From JBBKWU01 sp037969035 (GTDB taxonomy: Bacteria > Pseudomonadota > Alphaproteobacteria > Micavibrionales > Micavibrionaceae): a stretch of DNA of 64,000 bases. A program made the position numbers and the translations under genes. Below, piece by piece: positions 25,402 through 33,432 of this stretch (positions are counted from its first letter, which is position 1; each line of letters begins with the position of its first letter). The stretch is taken from contig JBBKWU010000021.1 in NCBI GenBank assembly GCA_037969035.1, forward strand, positions 1 to 64,000, written 5' to 3'. Under the pieces are notes generated by a model. That model worked only from the letters and a program-made list of their open reading frames with translations, was not told the origin of the DNA and did not search any database.

Positions 25402-25887
25402 ATGAAAAAAATAACATTCAAAATTTTTGTTTACAGCAGTTGCCTAATCGCGGCGATGACTTTTATCGCGCCCGCTGCTTGCGCACAAGAGCTAACGCAA
25501 ATACAGCCGCTGTCGTTTGGCACGCTGGCTATATCAAACAATGCGAGCTCGCGCTTTATTACTGTTGATCCCAATAACAATGTAACGTCTGATTCTTACA
25601 TCGTAACCGGAATTGATCCGGTGCGCGGTGAATATCTTCTTGAAAACCAAGATCCGAGCAGAGCCCTTGATATTGACATCAGCGATGGTAATTTAACTCT
25701 CAATGATTCAGGTGTCGGCAATTTTATGACCATCGACACTTACACAACCAATAACCCCTCAACCGATGCCGGTGGCAACGCCACCATCTTTATCGGGGGC
25801 ACGTTACGAACCAGCGGAAACGGCTCCGGCTATACCAATGGAAACTTTCAAGATAACAACATGACAATGATCGTCAATTACCAGTGA
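25402..25887 (+). CDS. DUF4402 minor subunit-like exported protein, 161 aa
   Basis: A second DUF4402-family protein. The signal peptide (about 1-30) ends in A-C-A. The mature domain has the family start Q-P-L-S-F-G-T-L, then V-D-P-N-N-N-V, and ends with a hydrophobic strand NNMTMIVNYQ. It is shorter than the first subunit. No Shine-Dalgarno sequence is visible because the attenuator stem occupies that position, so translation may be weak or coupled. It could be a tip or minor subunit, which is inference from order and size. The chaperone gene follows after 10 bases. Confidence 0.7.
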   Translation: MKKITFKIFVYSSCLIAAMTFIAPAACAQELTQIQPLSFGTLAISNNASSRFITVDPNNNVTSDSYIVTGIDPVRGEYLLENQDPSRALDIDISDGNLTLNDSGVGNFMTIDTYTTNNPSTDAGGNATIFIGGTLRTSGNGSGYTNGNFQDNNMTMIVNYQ

Positions 25888-25897
25888 GAAAAATAAA

Positions 25898-26737
25898 ATG
25901 AATATTCAAAAACCGAACAGTTTCCCGATATTTGTCACCGTCATGGCGCTCATCTTTTTTGTCACGGCTGCGGCGCAGGCCAATCTGTTGATCATGCCGA
26001 CCTATATTGTTTTTCAAGACCGTGACAGAACCCAAGACATCACCATCATGAATACATCAGACAGAACCAGCATATATCGAATGGGGTGGCTCAATTACAA
26101 ACAAAATGAGCGCGGTTCTTATGACCGCCAAGACGGACCCATCAGTGAATATTTTGATCCCGAAACCATGATTGTGTTCAGCCCACGCCAAGTCACACTG
26201 CCCCCGAACGCAAAACAACGCGTTCGTGTATCGTTGCGCCGCCCGCCTAATTTACCAGATGGCGAATACCGCGCACACCTGCAACTTCAAAGCGTTGGTG
26301 ACGCCGACGGCGTTGCGAGAAGTCGCGCGGGTAATGGAGCCATAACAACCGAGGTCAAGGCGAATGTTGGCTTTGCTATCCCCGCCATCATCCGTCAAGG
26401 GGTCTATAACGCTCAAGTCACAATCGAAGACCCGAGCTTCCAACCCGCACCAAGCGCCAATGATACACGCCCACGCCTTAGGATTACGTTGAAACGTACA
26501 GGCGCACACGGCGCACTGGGGGAACTACGCGTTTACTGGGCACCACCGGGGCAAGAAGAACGCCTTATCGGCGAGCTTAATAACGTCAACGTATTTTCCG
26601 AGATAAATCAGCGCGTTGCCAATATCCCTCTCACCGAGCAAAACGTCAACGCAGGCACACTTCGCATTGTTTACCAAGGTGCAGGCACTGATATTGGCAC
26701 AACATACGATGAAAAAATTATTCCCATCGGAAATTAA
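25898..26737 (+). CDS. PapD-like periplasmic fimbrial chaperone, 279 aa
   Basis: A periplasmic pilus-assembly chaperone of the COG3121 type. The signal peptide ends in A-A-A-Q-A. The first Ig-like domain starts with the conserved I-M-P-T-Y-I-V-F and R-T-Q-D-I-T-I-x-N strands. It has the conserved F-S-P-R-Q-V-T-L-P-P-N-x-K-Q-R-V-R-V motif and R-x-P-x-x-L-P-D-G-E-Y-R-A-H-L, which matches the chaperone G1/F1 region. The second domain ends at residue 279. Such chaperones donate a strand to pilin subunits and hand them to an usher. The subunits are immediately upstream and the usher-like barrel is divergent. Confidence 0.82.
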   Translation: MNIQKPNSFPIFVTVMALIFFVTAAAQANLLIMPTYIVFQDRDRTQDITIMNTSDRTSIYRMGWLNYKQNERGSYDRQDGPISEYFDPETMIVFSPRQVTLPPNAKQRVRVSLRRPPNLPDGEYRAHLQLQSVGDADGVARSRAGNGAITTEVKANVGFAIPAIIRQGVYNAQVTIEDPSFQPAPSANDTRPRLRITLKRTGAHGALGELRVYWAPPGQEERLIGELNNVNVFSEINQRVANIPLTEQNVNAGTLRIVYQGAGTDIGTTYDEKIIPIGN

Positions 26738-26919
26738 GTCCCCCAATAGGGATAAGTGCGTCCAAAGAATGTGGATAAACTGTTTATAATCTCTTAATAA
26801 AACTCATTTTTTTTACCTATGTTGTTGACGATGCCTGTCATGGGCACGTACTCTAGTATATGAGGCGAATCACCTTTTTCGTTTCGGGGCTCATTTTCAA
26901 CATTAGGAATCCTCCTGAT

Positions 26920-27939
26920 ATGTCCAAACCTTGGACCTTCATGCCAAGTTTCTTTGGCAGCGCAGATAAAATAGGATACGTAAAGTTTGGGGTAACTCTC
27001 TTACTTTGTGGCTTTTTGTTGTCTTCTTGCGGCCCCAATTCATCTCCTTTTTCAAACAATCAAAATACCTCGCAAACGCAAGCCTCGTCTGCTGCCTCCC
27101 CGACAGCAACGATCGCACCGATGAGCCCTATGAGCCCCCCCGGTGCCGACCAAAGGCCTCCGCAAGCCGGACAAATGGGAACCATCTATAACAACGATGG
27201 TTTACCTGCCTTACAGCCCGCGCGTGGTATGAGTGTTGAAAATTTATTTGCCGAAAATATTACAGACCCGAACCAAAGAATTCAGCGCGTAGAAAACGCG
27301 GTGCTTGAGCTGCGCCGTAACCTAGACTCTGCCATGCCTGCGATCGTCCGCCTTGTTGCGGTCGAAAAAGACATGTCACAGCTAGTTCAGCAGCTCCAAT
27401 CCCTGTTGCGGAATGAGCCCCCACCAGAGAGAACCACCTCCATGCCGGAAATGAACACGTCGCAGGGCTATACGCCAGCGGCGTCAGGGACAGAACGCCC
27501 CTCTCAACCGACAGCTTCTACAGCACCGCCGTTAAAAGCAGTGCCTTACAACGCAACACCACCACCTGCCGCATCAAAAGCAAAAGCAGCCGCAACACCA
27601 ATCCCGGGCAAAGTCACCGTCAAAGGCTTGCGGATTGGCGAACATACGGGCAAAACCCGCCTTGTGCTGGATGTAAACGGTGCTGCGAAATATAGCTATG
27701 ATCTAGACAATAGCGAAAACCTGCTTGTGATCGAACTACCCGATGCAGGGTGGAGCGGTCAACAAAGCTGGTCAGCCAAGAATGCACCACTACTCGCGTC
27801 CTACACTGTCCAGCCATCAGGCAGCGGCAGCCGCCTTATCATACAGTTGAAAAAGTCGGTGAAAGTGATCTACGAAAACACAATCAAGCCTAATGGCACA
27901 CCAGACCATAGAATTGTGATCGACATCGCCGCACAATAA
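26920..27939 (+). CDS. AMIN-domain lipoprotein, 339 aa
   Basis: An exported protein with a hydrophobic segment and lipobox L-L-S-S-C (Cys about residue 37 from the chosen start). A long Pro/Ser/Thr/Ala-rich linker (about 40-215) contains a helical stretch (VENAVLELRRNLDSAM). The C-terminus is an AMIN domain (about 230-338) with the KVTVKGLRIGEHTGKTRLVLDVNG start. AMIN domains anchor proteins to peptidoglycan near secretins and amidases. The ATG at 26920 has an AGGA about 10-14 bases upstream; an upstream ATG 20 codons earlier has no ribosome binding site. It follows the chaperone gene by 182 bases, so membership of the appendage locus is plausible, not shown. Confidence 0.72.
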   Translation: MSKPWTFMPSFFGSADKIGYVKFGVTLLLCGFLLSSCGPNSSPFSNNQNTSQTQASSAASPTATIAPMSPMSPPGADQRPPQAGQMGTIYNNDGLPALQPARGMSVENLFAENITDPNQRIQRVENAVLELRRNLDSAMPAIVRLVAVEKDMSQLVQQLQSLLRNEPPPERTTSMPEMNTSQGYTPAASGTERPSQPTASTAPPLKAVPYNATPPPAASKAKAAATPIPGKVTVKGLRIGEHTGKTRLVLDVNGAAKYSYDLDNSENLLVIELPDAGWSGQQSWSAKNAPLLASYTVQPSGSGSRLIIQLKKSVKVIYENTIKPNGTPDHRIVIDIAAQ

Positions 27940-27970
27940 AAATCTTGAAAATCTCTGACGAAACTCAGTC

Positions 27971-28861
27971 TTAAATACTAATGCTGTCTTCCAAGAATTG
28001 ACGCTTGGGCATAATGTATTCCTGCGTGCCTTCGCGGATAACGTCATCGCCATCGACTATATCGAACGGCAGATATTCTTCGGCCTGCTCGAACCCGTCC
28101 ATGCCCTTGAAGCTCTTATACATCGGGCTGAAATCTGTGTTCACGGCTTGTTTGAATAAATCCTCGAAACTATCAATCACGAAGTAGCTCGGTTGATAAT
28201 CATTGATATAAACCTTTGTGCGCATGCAGCGCTCCAGATCAAACTTGATATGGTGCGCACTCGGGTCATCAAGCACGTATTTTGCCTCACCAAACGATGA
28301 ACAAAGCCCTGCGCCGTACAATTTCACGCCATCTTCTTTCTGGATCAAACCAAACTCAATCGTCCACCAATTCAGGCGCGCCAAATTTTTGGTTGTCTTA
28401 TATTGCAAAGCCCGTGCACCGCCTTTGCCGTATTCATTCATGTATTTCGCGTAATGAGGATTGCTCAGCAACGGAATATGACCGAACAAATCATGGAAAA
28501 TATCTGGTTCTTCCAAATAATCCATTTGCTCCATCGAGCGGATAAAGTTCCCCGATGGAAATTTTTTGTCGGTCAGCATATCAAAAAACGGCTTGGATTT
28601 AATCAAACCCCGCGTGGCCACAATTTCCCAACCCGTAAAGGCACGCAAACGTTCATTTATTTCATCAAAATTTGGAATTTTATCGGCTGTAAAGCCAAGA
28701 TTTTCAACGGCCTCTAAATATTCAGGGCAAACGCGCGGCCGCAAAATTTCCATCTGGCGCTCGTACAGTATTTTCCAGACCTCATGGTTTTCAGCCGTGT
28801 AATCTTTCCAGCCTTGGTCAATCACCAATCCCTGATAGCTAATCTCTTTATCAGCAGCCAT
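27971..28861 (-). CDS. phhA: phenylalanine 4-hydroxylase PhhA
   Basis: A tetrahydropterin- and iron-dependent hydroxylase that converts phenylalanine to tyrosine, the first step of phenylalanine degradation. The iron ligands are the two histidines in HDLFGHIPLL and the glutamate in WWTIEFGLI; the RSMEQMDYLEEPDIFHD stretch is typical. The protein has about 296 residues, as in other bacterial enzymes. The start was moved to the ATG at 28861 because GGGAG lies 6 bases upstream; a start five codons earlier overlaps that site. Neighbouring genes encode later steps of tyrosine catabolism. Pterin-recycling phhB is not in the window. Confidence 0.93.
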   Translation of the reverse strand: MAADKEISYQGLVIDQGWKDYTAENHEVWKILYERQMEILRPRVCPEYLEAVENLGFTADKIPNFDEINERLRAFTGWEIVATRGLIKSKPFFDMLTDKKFPSGNFIRSMEQMDYLEEPDIFHDLFGHIPLLSNPHYAKYMNEYGKGGARALQYKTTKNLARLNWWTIEFGLIQKEDGVKLYGAGLCSSFGEAKYVLDDPSAHHIKFDLERCMRTKVYINDYQPSYFVIDSFEDLFKQAVNTDFSPMYKSFKGMDGFEQAEEYLPFDIVDGDDVIREGTQEYIMPKRQFLEDSISI

Positions 28862-28913
28862 AATATTCTCCCACATATTTATTATATTTTATTGGAGCCT
28901 ATTGTGGCAAAGA

Positions 28914-29372
28914 TCAGGAGTGTTGTCTATTTGCTCTTATATTGTGCTGCAGCACCTTTCCCCAAACATCGACACAATCGTGACTAGCTGTCATTGTTGC
29001 GTGGGCTTTAGGGAAGAGAATTTGTTTATCACCGAATTTCACATGGCATGTTTCGGCAACGTAGCTGTTTAATTTAAAACCATCTGCGGCAAGCATACCG
29101 CGCACGTCTTCGGTATCAAACCATGCTTTATATTGCTGCACATTATCAAAGCCACAACTCCAAAAAGATTGTTGCTTGCGCGATAAATTGCCGAAGAAAT
29201 GGCGTAGTTTTTTATCATCTGTGGGATGCGGACGTTCAGGCGGATTGCCCGTAAGAGGAATATGAAATCCTGAGCTTTCGAAATCTTCGCGGATTTTCGT
29301 CGTGGCACGGTACGGACCGATACCGTCCGTATTCTCAACACGCCATACTCTAGTTAAATCATATAATATCAC
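28914..29372 (-). CDS. unknown protein, paralogue of the next gene, 152 aa
   Basis: I do not recognise a family. Shared with the neighbouring 163-residue protein are V-W-R-V-E-N-x-x-G-x-G-P-Y-R at the N-terminus, a P-x-P-x-D motif, W-x-x-G-F-x-x-x-x-Q-Y-x-x-W-F-D-T-x-x-V-R and a C-terminal V-K-x-G-x-Q-x-L-F. These look like one small folded domain, and the conserved Arg/Glu/Asp suggest a binding site. No signal peptide or membrane segment. It sits between phhA and the paralogue inside the phenylalanine cluster, but nothing in its sequence links it to that pathway. Confidence 0.6.
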   Translation of the reverse strand: MILYDLTRVWRVENTDGIGPYRATTKIREDFESSGFHIPLTGNPPERPHPTDDKKLRHFFGNLSRKQQSFWSCGFDNVQQYKAWFDTEDVRGMLAADGFKLNSYVAETCHVKFGDKQILFPKAHATMTASHDCVDVWGKVLQHNIRANRQHS

Positions 29373-29452
29373 GCATCATTATTAACATAACATTATATAT
29401 ACGGCCAAGAAAATTATGCTTACGCAGGTTTTACATTCTTTTAAGAGTAAGT

Positions 29453-29944
29453 CTACGGCTGAACCGCCAAGCCCCGACCAAGTGAAATATTTTTACTAAG
29501 GAACACCTCTTCCATAGCCTGCCCGTGACCTCGCTCAGAAAGCGCCGTATCATCGGCGTTACGAAATGCAGAGACGAGCCCGTTGCGCCTTATAAACAAG
29601 GTTTGCGTGGGCCCATGCTTGACTCTCTCTTGCTCCACTTCATAGCGAGTAAGAAAAAAGCCTTTTTCATGAAGTAATTGTCTGACCTGTTTTGTATCGA
29701 ACCAGCTTCGATATTGTTTCAATGTTCTGAAACCGCTTATCCATTTTTTGCGCTCTTCGGTATCCAATGTTGTTACAAATGCCGCAATCCCTTGCTCATC
29801 ATTTGGGCTCGGTCTTTTATGATCATTGCTCTCATTGAATCCCATTAAGTTGAACTCTATTAACAGTCCTCCATACACGGGTTTACGATATGGACCCGCG
29901 CCCAGCTCATTTTCAACACGCCAAATTTTCACAAGCTTTGTCAT
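29453..29944 (-). CDS. unknown protein, paralogue of the preceding gene, 163 aa
   Basis: Same domain as the 152-residue neighbour: I-W-R-V-E-N-E-L-G-A-G-P-Y-R at the start, P-S-P-N-D-E-Q-G in the middle, W-I-S-G-F-R-T-L-K-Q-Y-R-S-W-F-D-T-K-Q-V-R next, and V-K-H-G-P-T-Q-T-L-F near the end. A C-terminal extension of about 30 residues is unique to this copy. The pair looks like an old tandem duplication because the shared motifs sit in a background of extensive divergence. The function is unknown, and no operon link beyond strand and proximity is visible. Confidence 0.6.
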   Translation of the reverse strand: MTKLVKIWRVENELGAGPYRKPVYGGLLIEFNLMGFNESNDHKRPSPNDEQGIAAFVTTLDTEERKKWISGFRTLKQYRSWFDTKQVRQLLHEKGFFLTRYEVEQERVKHGPTQTLFIRRNGLVSAFRNADDTALSERGHGQAMEEVFLSKNISLGRGLAVQP

Positions 29945-29988
29945 GGGGGAAATAATACCGCATTATGGAAATCTAATCAAGAAAAATG

Positions 29989-30687
29989 CTACGCCGCATC
30001 TTCATGCATAAACGGTGCATTCGGGCCATGGATCGCCTCTAAGCCCTCTATCGCATCGGGTTGGGTTTCGGGCGCGGCATTTAAAAACGCGTCCATTCCC
30101 ATGGCGTTACGCTCGATACGGGCACAAAGTGGGTAATCATCTACGTTTTCGCCCATGCGGCGCATGCTATAGAGATGCGGGACAATACAGATATCGGCAA
30201 TGCTCGGCGCATCGCCCAGCGCAAAATCGCCCGCTTTACCGTACGTGGCAATCATTTTTTCAACCGCTGCCATGCCTTCACGTGACCACCGCGCATACCA
30301 TTTTTTCTTTGCTTCATCATCTGCCCCAAGCTCTTCAGCCAAATACTTCTGAACTTTAAGATTAATCAGCGGATGAATATCCTCGGCAATGCTGCACGCG
30401 ATTTGGTGTGAAATGGCGCGATCTTTCTCGTCTTTTGGGAATAATGCTGCGCCCTCGAAACGGCGATCGATATAATCAATTATCGCCATAGATTGGCACA
30501 GCGTGAAATCACCATCCACCAACGCAGGAACACCACCCAGCGGGTTCACGGTCAGATATTCTGGGCTGCGCTGTTCGGATTTCAGTAAATTAATCGCCAG
30601 CGTTTCAAACTTCACACCCTTTAAATGCAGGGCAATGCGCACGCGATACGATGTCGAGGAACGAAAATAGCTATAGAGTTTCATCAT
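29989..30687 (-). CDS. maiA: maleylacetoacetate isomerase (zeta-class GST)
   Basis: A 232-residue glutathione-dependent isomerase that turns maleylacetoacetate into fumarylacetoacetate in tyrosine degradation. The N-terminal thioredoxin fold carries the zeta-class signature S-S-x-S-x-R-V-R-I-A-L (residues 10-20), then N-P-x-G-x-V-P-A-L and Q-S-x-A-I-I-D-Y-I. The C-terminal GST helical domain includes F-A-L-G-D-x-P-S-I-A-D. Its ATG overlaps the stop of the FAH-family gene (ATGATGA), so translation is probably coupled. Confidence 0.92.
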   Translation of the reverse strand: MMKLYSYFRSSTSYRVRIALHLKGVKFETLAINLLKSEQRSPEYLTVNPLGGVPALVDGDFTLCQSMAIIDYIDRRFEGAALFPKDEKDRAISHQIACSIAEDIHPLINLKVQKYLAEELGADDEAKKKWYARWSREGMAAVEKMIATYGKAGDFALGDAPSIADICIVPHLYSMRRMGENVDDYPLCARIERNAMGMDAFLNAAPETQPDAIEGLEAIHGPNAPFMHEDAA

Positions 30688-31703
30688 GAAGCAGCAACTC
30701 GCCGTTCAGTTTCCGCCTTGGCTTTTTCGTACTTCACAATAGTTTGCTCGATCTTGCCAAACACAGAGGCACCCGTATCATCGAACATTTCGATTGATAC
30801 TGTGTCGCCATATTTCATGAACGGTGTTTTGAAATCACCTTGTTCGATTTTCTCGATCATGCGGATTTCTGCCAAGCATGAAATGCCTGCGCTGCGGTCA
30901 AAATTTGATACCGTGCCAGAGCCAATAATCGCACCCGCGCTTAACGGACGTGTCCGCGCGGCATGGGCGACAAGGCGGCCAAAATCAAACTGCATATCAA
31001 CACCTGCGTTCGGGCGGCCTGTTTCTTTGTCATTCAACGTACAGACAAGCGGCAAATGAAGTTTACCGTCTTTCCACGCACGCCCCAAAATCGCAGGAGT
31101 CACCGCAACGGGTGAAAACGCGCTCGGCGGTTTGGATTGGAAAAAGCCAAAGCCTTTGCCAAGCTCAGCAGGAATAAGGTTACGTAAGGACACATCATTC
31201 ATCAACATCACGAGCTTGATATGATCAAGCGCTTCTTCTGGCGTGACGCCCATCGGCGTATCATCGACAATCACGGCGACTTCGCCCTCAAAATCGATGC
31301 CGTATTCTTCGCTAGCGATTGCGATATCATCGGTCGGTGCCAAAATCGTGTCGGAGACAGCCTGATACATCAACGGATCCAACAAAAACTCAGGCGGCAT
31401 TTCTGCTCCTCTGGCCTTACGGACAAGCTCAACATGGTTCAAATACGAGCTACCATCGGCGATTTGATACGCGCGCGGCAATGGTGAGGCCATCTTTGCC
31501 GCGTCAAACGGTTTAGCATTCGGGATTTCACCTGCTTCTAATTTATGCGAAAGATCACGTAAGCGTGGCTCAAAATGCGCCCAGTTATCAAGTGCTGCTT
31601 GCAACGTCGGAACAATATGCACCGCCGGCACATAATGCGTCAGCTCCGCATTCACAACAACCAGTTGCCCGTCACGTCCTTCTTTTAATGATGCCAATTT
31701 CAT
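30684..31703 (-). CDS. fumarylacetoacetate hydrolase-family protein, 339 aa
   Basis: A FAH-fold hydrolase that probably splits fumarylacetoacetate to fumarate and acetoacetate, the last step of tyrosine degradation. The metal-binding motif D-F-E-G-E-V-A (about residue 140) and the downstream M-N-D-V-S-L-R and G-S-G-T-V-S-N segments are the family signatures. It is of the shorter prokaryotic type that is paired with maiA and hpd in many alphaproteobacteria. The ATG at 31703 has an AGGGA 7 bases upstream; a TTG two codons earlier was rejected. Substrate assignment comes from the neighbours; other FAH-family activities are possible from sequence alone. Confidence 0.88.
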   Translation of the reverse strand: MKLASLKEGRDGQLVVVNAELTHYVPAVHIVPTLQAALDNWAHFEPRLRDLSHKLEAGEIPNAKPFDAAKMASPLPRAYQIADGSSYLNHVELVRKARGAEMPPEFLLDPLMYQAVSDTILAPTDDIAIASEEYGIDFEGEVAVIVDDTPMGVTPEEALDHIKLVMLMNDVSLRNLIPAELGKGFGFFQSKPPSAFSPVAVTPAILGRAWKDGKLHLPLVCTLNDKETGRPNAGVDMQFDFGRLVAHAARTRPLSAGAIIGSGTVSNFDRSAGISCLAEIRMIEKIEQGDFKTPFMKYGDTVSIEMFDDTGASVFGKIEQTIVKYEKAKAETERRVAAS

Positions 31704-31842
31704 GATCAATTCCCTTCGGTCATGTTTTCACGCAATAAAAAATGCGTTTGTCATTCTGTTCGATACAATTTCATTATATCAAATCTTATTCCATCTCACC
31801 TCAAAATCATGATTTTTTTATGACAGTTTTAAGGCAGCGATA

Positions 31843-32244
31843 TTAAGGTTTAAGCGCAAGATCTTTTTTAGGCAGCGCTTGAGCATTAACCACAAGAGCT
31901 TGCACATCACGGGCAAAGTCTGTTTCTGCTGCGCTGATAAAATTCTGAAACCCCGTATCCCATTGAAATCCAGCATCAATAAACAATTGTGCCGTTTCCA
32001 AAGGATCTTCGTTTTCAATTCCCGTGACCCAGCTACCACTGCCAATATAAAACATGTCTTCATCCAAATATGGCTCAACAGGGCACTGTATATCTATCAT
32101 ACAGCCATTTTTTTTCCAGTATTTAACCGAATTAAACATCCAAAACACTTCCGCATCAGGACTTTGGCTGTCACGATAAAGTGCAAAATTCATTCTTCCC
32201 GCTTTTGCGACTTTAGCCGCCGCTTCATCAAATTGTTGTTTCAT
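31843..32244 (-). CDS. unknown cytoplasmic protein, 133 aa
   Basis: I do not recognise this protein. It begins with a helix (MKQQFDEAAAKVAKAG) and has an aromatic-rich middle (EVFWMFNSVKYWKKNG, then YIGSGSWVTGIEN). It ends in an alpha-helical C-terminus and a Lys-rich tail. No signal peptide or membrane segment. It lies between hpd and the FAH-family gene, in the same orientation as both, 23 bases after hpd. It may belong to the tyrosine-degradation operon, but no sequence link supports a catalytic role. Confidence 0.55.
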   Translation of the reverse strand: MKQQFDEAAAKVAKAGRMNFALYRDSQSPDAEVFWMFNSVKYWKKNGCMIDIQCPVEPYLDEDMFYIGSGSWVTGIENEDPLETAQLFIDAGFQWDTGFQNFISAAETDFARDVQALVVNAQALPKKDLALKP

Positions 32245-32267
32245 GATTTTTTATGTGTTCCTTTTAT

Positions 32268-33332
32268 TTAACCCGCTAGCTTATCTTTATCTTCCAAAAC
32301 GCCACGGCGGATTTGGTCTAGTTCGATTGATTCAAACAAGGCCTTAAAGTTTCCTTCGCCGAAACCTTCATTGCCTTTGCGTTGGATGATCTCGTAAAAC
32401 ACAGGGCCGATCGCGTCTTTTGTAAAGATTTGTAGCAAGATGCCTTGGTCATCAGACGGCGCACCATCGAGCAAAATTTTACGGCTATGCAATTCCTCGA
32501 GCGGTTCACCATGACCTGGGACACGAGCGTCTAGTTTCTCGTAATATGTATCTGGTGTCGATTGCAGCGGAATTTTATGGGCGTTCAAATAATCAACGGT
32601 TTCATAAATATTGTCTGTGCCCATCGCGATGTGCTGGATGCCTTCGCCGTTAAAGCGGTGCAAAAATTCCTCGATCTGGGATTTATCATCGGAAGACTCG
32701 TTCAGCGGAATACGAATTTTACCGCAGGGGCTGGTCATCGCTTTGCTTTTCAGGCCCGTTAATTTGCCTTCGATATCAAAATAACGGATTTCGCGGAAGT
32801 TAAAAATGTCCTCATAAAACTTCGCCCAGACATCCATATTGCCGCGCTTCAAATTATGCGTCAGGTGGTCAATATAGGTAAGGCCTGCGCCTTTCGGGTT
32901 CAAATCACCCTTAATAAATTCAAACTGGCTCTCATAGCTCTCAGGGCTATCAATCAGATAAATCAAGCAACCACCAACACCCCAAATTGCAGGGATATCA
33001 TCACCAACAGACGCACCACAATTTTCCGCAGGTTTCGCGCCGCGCTTTTGTGCGTCTTTATATGCCTGTGCGGCATCTTTAACCACAAACGCCATCGCGT
33101 TTGCGCCTTCGTTGTGATCGTCTTTAAATTTTTGTGCTTGGCCTTTTGCTTCGCCGTTCAAAAGGAAGTTCACTTTACCTTGGCGGTACAATGTAATGTC
33201 GCGCGTTTTGTGCTTGGCAATCGCGGTGAAGCCCATATTGACGAACATCTTGCTAAGGAATTTTGTGTCGCCTGTATATTCAACAAATTCAAAACCGTTT
33301 GTACCCAATGGGTTTTCAAATAGATCAGTCAT
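32268..33332 (-). CDS. hpd: 4-hydroxyphenylpyruvate dioxygenase
   Basis: A non-heme iron dioxygenase that turns 4-hydroxyphenylpyruvate into homogentisate in tyrosine degradation. The iron ligands are the His in Y-I-D-H-L-T-H-N (N-terminal part), the His in G-I-Q-H-I-A-M-G-T, and the Glu in F-Y-E-I-I-Q-R. The C-terminal G-N-F-K-A-L-F-E-S-I-E is also typical. The ATG at 33332 gives a 354-residue protein with GGGAG 7 bases upstream. Two earlier starts are possible, but the closest, at 33338, is too near the ribosome binding site and the others overlap the divergent gene. Confidence 0.93.
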   Translation of the reverse strand: MTDLFENPLGTNGFEFVEYTGDTKFLSKMFVNMGFTAIAKHKTRDITLYRQGKVNFLLNGEAKGQAQKFKDDHNEGANAMAFVVKDAAQAYKDAQKRGAKPAENCGASVGDDIPAIWGVGGCLIYLIDSPESYESQFEFIKGDLNPKGAGLTYIDHLTHNLKRGNMDVWAKFYEDIFNFREIRYFDIEGKLTGLKSKAMTSPCGKIRIPLNESSDDKSQIEEFLHRFNGEGIQHIAMGTDNIYETVDYLNAHKIPLQSTPDTYYEKLDARVPGHGEPLEELHSRKILLDGAPSDDQGILLQIFTKDAIGPVFYEIIQRKGNEGFGEGNFKALFESIELDQIRRGVLEDKDKLAG

Positions 33333-33432
33333 TTTCATTCTCCCTGTTTTAACTGTTATATAATTGCGTGTAGAGTAGAAAAAAACAGACGCACTGTCCA
33401 TACGCAACCATACCGCAGCGCAGAAAGACATA

